This document shows positions 60,895 through 64,000 of a stretch of DNA of 64,000 nt, in pieces (within the stretch, counting starts at the first letter, position 1; the number at the start of each line of letters is the position of its first letter). Source of the DNA: Eubacteriales bacterium (GTDB taxonomy: Bacteria > Bacillota > Clostridia > Lachnospirales > Lachnospiraceae); assembly GCA_030524175.1 (NCBI GenBank), contig JAUNHC010000028.1, positions 1 to 64,000 on the forward strand, written 5' to 3'. The notes below the pieces were generated by a model that saw only the letters and a program-made list of their open reading frames with translations, ran no database searches and was not told where the DNA came from. The position numbers were made by a program, and so were the translations under genes.

Positions 60895-61516
60895 AATTTC
60901 CAACTTAAACAGTCTGTGCACTCTGGATGAATGGTCCAGACTCCACTACGGGAAGCACAAATACTCAAATACAATTTTATATTATCACAAGATATAGTAT
61001 TAGTCAAACAAAACAAACTATATATTGTGTTTTCTGCCAACATAACATTATGCTTAATGATGGGATAAAGAGATTATTGAAGGGGAATACGAGCACAACC
61101 GGCTGGTGCTGCTAAAGATAAAAGCCAAAATGCTGGATCTTATGTTCTGAGCAATGACTATTATTATGGTTTGCAATGATCGGGTATGCTGTAACCAAAC
61201 AGGCAGAGTGGGCATTTGTTTTTACCGTTCCCGGAATATTGCTGGCCTTTTATTGGATTGCGTATATTATTGTAAATATTTATTATGAAAAACACAATTA
61301 GATAACAGGGAGGGAATTACAGATATTAAATGAAAGCAGAACAAACGAAATGGTATTAATAGTTTTTGAGTATAATGATGAGACTGGTACTTCCTATGAT
61401 AAGTAGAAAGTACCGGTTCTATATTTGCAGAAAAATAAATTAAAAATTATTATTGACTTTAATATTATTTATGTTATACTAAATGATATTAAAAATAAAA
61501 AGAAAGGGGAGGTAAA
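60895..61516. other. AT-rich region with a decayed membrane gene
   Basis: Most of this 620-base stretch has no supported gene. It would contain the ssb promoter (- strand) and that of the gene at 61517 (a TATACTAAATGATAT -10 region near 61475). A 41-codon frame at 61176-61301 is listed separately. Confidence 0.4.
61176..61301 (+). CDS. possible 41-residue membrane peptide or gene fragment
   Basis: The frame encodes a short hydrophobic protein (IGYAVTKQAEWAFVFTVPGI, then LLAFYWIAYIIVNIYY). It has no ribosome site. Just upstream another frame reads SYVLSNDYYYGLQ and stops at the same point, as if a frameshift split one gene. I regard it as a likely fragment. Confidence 0.3.
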   Translation: MIGYAVTKQAEWAFVFTVPGILLAFYWIAYIIVNIYYEKHN

Positions 61517-61816
61517 ATGGACATAGATAAGGTTCCGCAATGGATTCTTGCCCTGGAACAGGAAGACGCAGCGTTTTTGAAAAACTTTGTAATAAAATCA
61601 GGATCACTGAAAGAAATCGCGAAGTTATATGATGTGTCTTATCCAACGGTCCGGCTTCGGCTGGATAAGCTCATCCAGAAAATAGAAGTGAGCGATCAGC
61701 AGGAGGAAGAACCGTTCCAGACTTTTATTAAGGGATTGGCGGTTGATTCCCGGATCAATTTAGAAACTGCAAGGCTTATCATTGACAAATACAAAAAAGA
61801 AAAGGAGCGAGATTAA
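61517..61816 (+). CDS. DUF2089-type HTH protein
   Basis: The 99-residue protein begins PQWILALEQEDAAFLKNFVI and has a clear helix-turn-helix (GSLKEIAKLYDVSYPTVRLR), the pattern of DUF2089 proteins. It is coupled to the next gene by a TAATG overlap, with GGGGAGG before its ATG. A regulator of its own membrane-protein partner is likely. Confidence 0.8.
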   Translation: MDIDKVPQWILALEQEDAAFLKNFVIKSGSLKEIAKLYDVSYPTVRLRLDKLIQKIEVSDQQEEEPFQTFIKGLAVDSRINLETARLIIDKYKKEKERD

Positions 61817-62103
61817 TGGCAGAGTTATTTATTGGGTTTGTTATAGCAGCAATTTTGATGTTAATCGAGTACTTGCTTTGTACCCGGTTAAAGAGTCCAC
61901 TCTGGGGTGGTATCATACCTTTGCTTATATTGGCAGGGACCATTTATGTATTTGCGAGCGGAAAGATACCGTTTGAACTGAAAAATGTGTTCCCGTTTAT
62001 TATAGCCAACACCCTATTTTTTGGAGACTGGGGGACTGGCAGGGATAAATATAAAAAGCTGCGGCAGGCGGAACTGGATAAGATGAAGGCGAATGATTTG
62101 TAG
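61816..62103 (+). CDS. small membrane protein coupled to DUF2089 gene
   Basis: The 95-residue protein has three hydrophobic helices (LFIGFVIAAILMLIEYLLCT onward) and a basic C-terminal tail (KYKKLRQAELDKMKANDL). The start overlaps the previous stop by one base. DUF2089 genes are frequently followed by small membrane proteins; function unknown. Confidence 0.7.
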   Translation: MAELFIGFVIAAILMLIEYLLCTRLKSPLWGGIIPLLILAGTIYVFASGKIPFELKNVFPFIIANTLFFGDWGTGRDKYKKLRQAELDKMKANDL

Positions 62104-62210
62104 AAGAGGAGAGATACTTTAGGGAATTGTGGATCTGGGCAGAATGGAAGGATGTATCCCCATTTTATAAGAATGTTGCAAGAGACGGGGTGATGCTGTA
62201 TGCAGCCTAG
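62103..62210 (+). pseudogene. MNT-type nucleotidyltransferase C-terminal remnant
   Basis: The frame reads ELWIWAEWKDVSPFYKNVAR, then DGVMLYAA and a stop at 62208. The pattern SPFYKNV-x-RDGV-x-LY is the end of MNT-type nucleotidyltransferase antitoxins. The catalytic N-terminus is gone. Confidence 0.6.
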
Positions 62211-62407
62211 CAGATGGGATTTATCCGTATACAGAATGCAGCGGGCAGAGGAGGATTTGAGAGCAGCACAGCTTAATCTGGAGAATGGTCTATATAAAGC
62301 AGCGGTAAACAGGTCCTACTATTCCATATTTCATGGCATCCGATCAGTAAATGTGCTGTGAAATTTTTTTGAAGGAAGTACAGAACTATTTAGCGAATAA
62401 AAAGTAG
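62200..62407 (+). pseudogene. HEPN-domain toxin gene, internally deleted
   Basis: From ATG 62200 the frame encodes 53 residues of a HEPN protein (QRAEEDLRAAQLNLENGLYK, then RSYYSIFHGIRSVNVL) and stops at 62359. About 17 bases on, another frame reads EVQNYLANKK and stops at 62405, matching the usual HEPN end. The middle, including the RNase motif R-x4-6-H, is missing. It overlaps the MNT remnant by 11 bases, as intact MNT-HEPN pairs do. Confidence 0.65.
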
Positions 62408-62475
62408 AGGCTATCATTATAGTTTAGAACCAGTGAAGCTATGCCCAGTGCGAAGCTTCACCGGTTCTTTTTAAG

Positions 62476-62934
62476 CTATGTTATTTCAGAAGATTTTTCG
62501 GGGGCGACAGAAGTAAGTTCCTCAAATCCCAGGAAATCCTGAAGTGTGTCTGCGGCGTTCACAGGCACTGTTTTACCATCCGGTTTATCCGTTCGGAAAT
62601 ACAGGCGGTAATAATGCCCCTGAAGGAGCTTTACCCCTTTGTCCAGCGTAAAACGGTATTCCGTCCCAGCCTTATCCTGAAAGAGAATCTGCAGATTCCT
62701 CTTCAGAAGAGTAGGCTCCCGTTTGGTGCAGGTTCCTTCCAGATACAGATAGTGTTGACTGTGGATGATCCGGTACAGGCTGATGCACCGGATTAGGCTC
62801 CCGACTCCACTCCCAAGGCTCAATATAAGAAGAACCTTGTCTTTCGAGTGCAGTCCATACGCACACCCAAAAAGAACACAGAAAAAGCCGATTGCCCCTT
62901 GGGCAACCAGCTTAGTAAATAATGGTTTTGGCAT
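62476..62934 (-). CDS. membrane-anchored hypothetical protein
   Basis: The 152-residue protein has two N-terminal hydrophobic helices (residues about 10-26 and 33-52) and a soluble beta-rich domain (HYLYLEGTCTKREPTLLKRN, then YRFTLDKGVKLLQGHYYRLY). GAAAGGAG precedes the ATG. It is in line with the genes at 62949 and 63653 on the - strand. Family unrecognised. Confidence 0.55.
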   Translation of the reverse strand: MPKPLFTKLVAQGAIGFFCVLFGCAYGLHSKDKVLLILSLGSGVGSLIRCISLYRIIHSQHYLYLEGTCTKREPTLLKRNLQILFQDKAGTEYRFTLDKGVKLLQGHYYRLYFRTDKPDGKTVPVNAADTLQDFLGFEELTSVAPEKSSEIT

Positions 62935-62948
62935 GATACTCCTTTCTT

Positions 62949-63635
62949 TCAGAAAGTCTGAAATGATATCTGTTTGCTCAGATACAGGTTTCCGACTGCC
63001 TGCATCACAGGTAACTGGATGTGATGTACCTGCGCTTCCTCAGCCAGTGATTGATACGTGACCTCCGGATTTTGATACAGACGGTCCATGACATCCTTCT
63101 CGCTGCTTACCAAGACGCCTTTTTCGACGCTGGCAAGCAGTTCTCCCACGGATAACGGTGTCTTTTCAACTAATTTTAAGATGGTTTCCTCAATGGCTGT
63201 CCGTTTTTCTTTTTTTAAGTAACGCCCGAAATCACTGTGCTTGATTTTACCCTCCAGATACAAATGGATGCAGCTGAACAGGCGTATAGAAAACGTATCT
63301 TTGACCGGCCGGATATACAAGGTGCCAAGAAGCCGGTATAATGCATCCAGTCCGGTCATTCCCTCCCCTTTGGCGATAAGGCCGCGTAAAAGCAGCCGGT
63401 TCAGATAATGGGAAAAGGCTAAACCACCAGGCAGACTTGTCAGTTGGAGCCTGCGGTTATACTCTGCCTCCAGCTCATCTATTTGGAGGATCTGAAATGC
63501 CAGACTGCTCCAGACCAAAAGCTCATGGTCTGATACGCCATAGTCCTGGTTATTGTTTACTACCATAGGCATTGGCTTATCGTTTGTGCCTTTTTCAAAT
63601 TTTAAATATCCAATCGCAGTATAAAGAGATAACAT
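62949..63635 (-). CDS. hypothetical protein, 228 residues
   Basis: The ATG at 63635 is six bases from AAAGGAGG, giving 228 residues starting LSLYTAIGYLKFEKGTNDKP; the longer frame crosses the neighbouring gene. The protein is helical, with a C-terminal region (TPLSVGELLASVEKGVLVSS, then YQSLAEEAQVHHIQLPVMQA) that looks like a wing or dimerisation element. No family is recognised. It follows the HTH-type gene at 63653 by 17 bases. Confidence 0.6.
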   Translation of the reverse strand: MLSLYTAIGYLKFEKGTNDKPMPMVVNNNQDYGVSDHELLVWSSLAFQILQIDELEAEYNRRLQLTSLPGGLAFSHYLNRLLLRGLIAKGEGMTGLDALYRLLGTLYIRPVKDTFSIRLFSCIHLYLEGKIKHSDFGRYLKKEKRTAIEETILKLVEKTPLSVGELLASVEKGVLVSSEKDVMDRLYQNPEVTYQSLAEEAQVHHIQLPVMQAVGNLYLSKQISFQTF

Positions 63636-63652
63636 GAGATCCTCCTTTGGTA

Positions 63653-64000
63653 TTAAGCTAACAGAGCATAAAGCTCCTGATTTTGCTGCAGCTTTTTTCG
63701 GGCCTTGCTTTGCCAGCACCGCACCTGGTTTGGGGATACGCCATAGTGTTTTGCCAAATCTAAACTGGTATATCCCTGTTGCTGCAGACGAAGGGATTCG
63801 ATGCCTTTTTGAAGGCTGGGACAGCTGCTTTTTTCCAGCATCTGAAAGTAATCTTTGATGAAATGGGATAAGCTGTCCACGTCCGGCAGTGCGTAAGTGC
63901 TTTCGTAGCCTGGGAAGGCAGGTTCACAGGAATTGCCCTCGTGATCGGTCAGCATAGCATCCAGAGAACAAAAGTGTTCCCGGTGCTGTCCTGTGGCCCG
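63653..64000 (-). CDS. HTH protein, sigma-factor-like, cut by the window edge
   Basis: The - strand frame is open to the window edge (64000), so the start is outside. The visible 115 residues end with a helix-turn-helix (SLDLAKHYGVSPNQVRCWQS, then KARKKLQ) preceded by an acidic helical part (FIKDYFQMLEKSSCPSLQKG). The recognition helix followed by a basic end resembles sigma region 4 or recombinase-type HTH domains. ATG 63955 is an internal alternative with no clear ribosome site. Confidence 0.65.
   Translation of the reverse strand, partial: RATGQHREHFCSLDAMLTDHEGNSCEPAFPGYESTYALPDVDSLSHFIKDYFQMLEKSSCPSLQKGIESLRLQQQGYTSLDLAKHYGVSPNQVRCWQSKARKKLQQNQELYALLA

Overview
This window looks like part of a large mobile element (megaplasmid, phage-plasmid or integrative element) from a low-to-moderate GC member of the Clostridia, most like gut Lachnospiraceae. 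The evidence is strong AGGAGG-type ribosome sites, frequent TTG/GTG starts, VanR/NisR-type two-component systems, HxlR/PadR regulators, a Tn916-type ORF7/ORF8 pair, a SpoVT-like AbrB protein and a class B sortase. No rRNA, tRNA, CRISPR array, integrase, relaxase, type IV secretion gene or replication initiator was found, so the kind of element cannot be settled from this window.

Left backbone (1-8.8 kb, + strand): a 5'-truncated YqaJ-type nuclease, a SLOG-like protein, a RecD2 helicase, a putative single-strand annealing protein, a CHC2/TOPRIM primase, sortase B, and a ParM/ParR-like partition pair ending in a strong terminator. This is DNA-processing and maintenance machinery.

Accessory region (8.9-43.7 kb): an XRE regulator and an ORF7/ORF8-type regulator pair with a possible leader peptide and attenuator; a lipoprotein gene broken by one amber codon; a VanRS-like system driving an FtsX-type ABC exporter with three permeases; XRE and receiver-less winged-helix regulators; a divergent padR-MATE pair with two palindromic operators; an HTH-RR-HK-small membrane protein-ABC module apparently inserted next to the MATE gene; a run of redox/xenobiotic-type genes (nitroreductase, four HxlR regulators, MerR-CMD, PEBP, aromatic acid exporter, radical SAM); an orphan lantibiotic self-protection cassette (two NisI/SpaI-type lipoproteins, NisRK-type system, LanFEG exporter) with no lantibiotic biosynthesis genes; an amidohydrolase; two XRE regulators; and a serine resolvase with a three-subsite res-like region.

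Right backbone (43.8-64 kb, mostly - strand): a DUF4143 ATPase, a NADAR protein, NAD-dependent DNA ligase, two DUF5688 proteins, an orphan DNA methyltransferase with small partners, a sigma-like factor, a SpoVT-like protein, a VWA/XRE/MoxR-type ATPase set, SSB, and unrecognised genes running off the right edge. Several of these genes have terminator-like hairpins in their 5' leaders. Decayed genes (SDR, MNT-HEPN toxin-antitoxin, histidine kinase tail, MATE tail) mark past insertions and deletions.

The most informative non-coding signal is that each of the three complete two-component systems has an 11-bp-phased direct-repeat array upstream of its likely targets: CTCCAC boxes for system 1, five TTCAC boxes for system 2, and TCT-N8-TCT nisin-type boxes for system 3.
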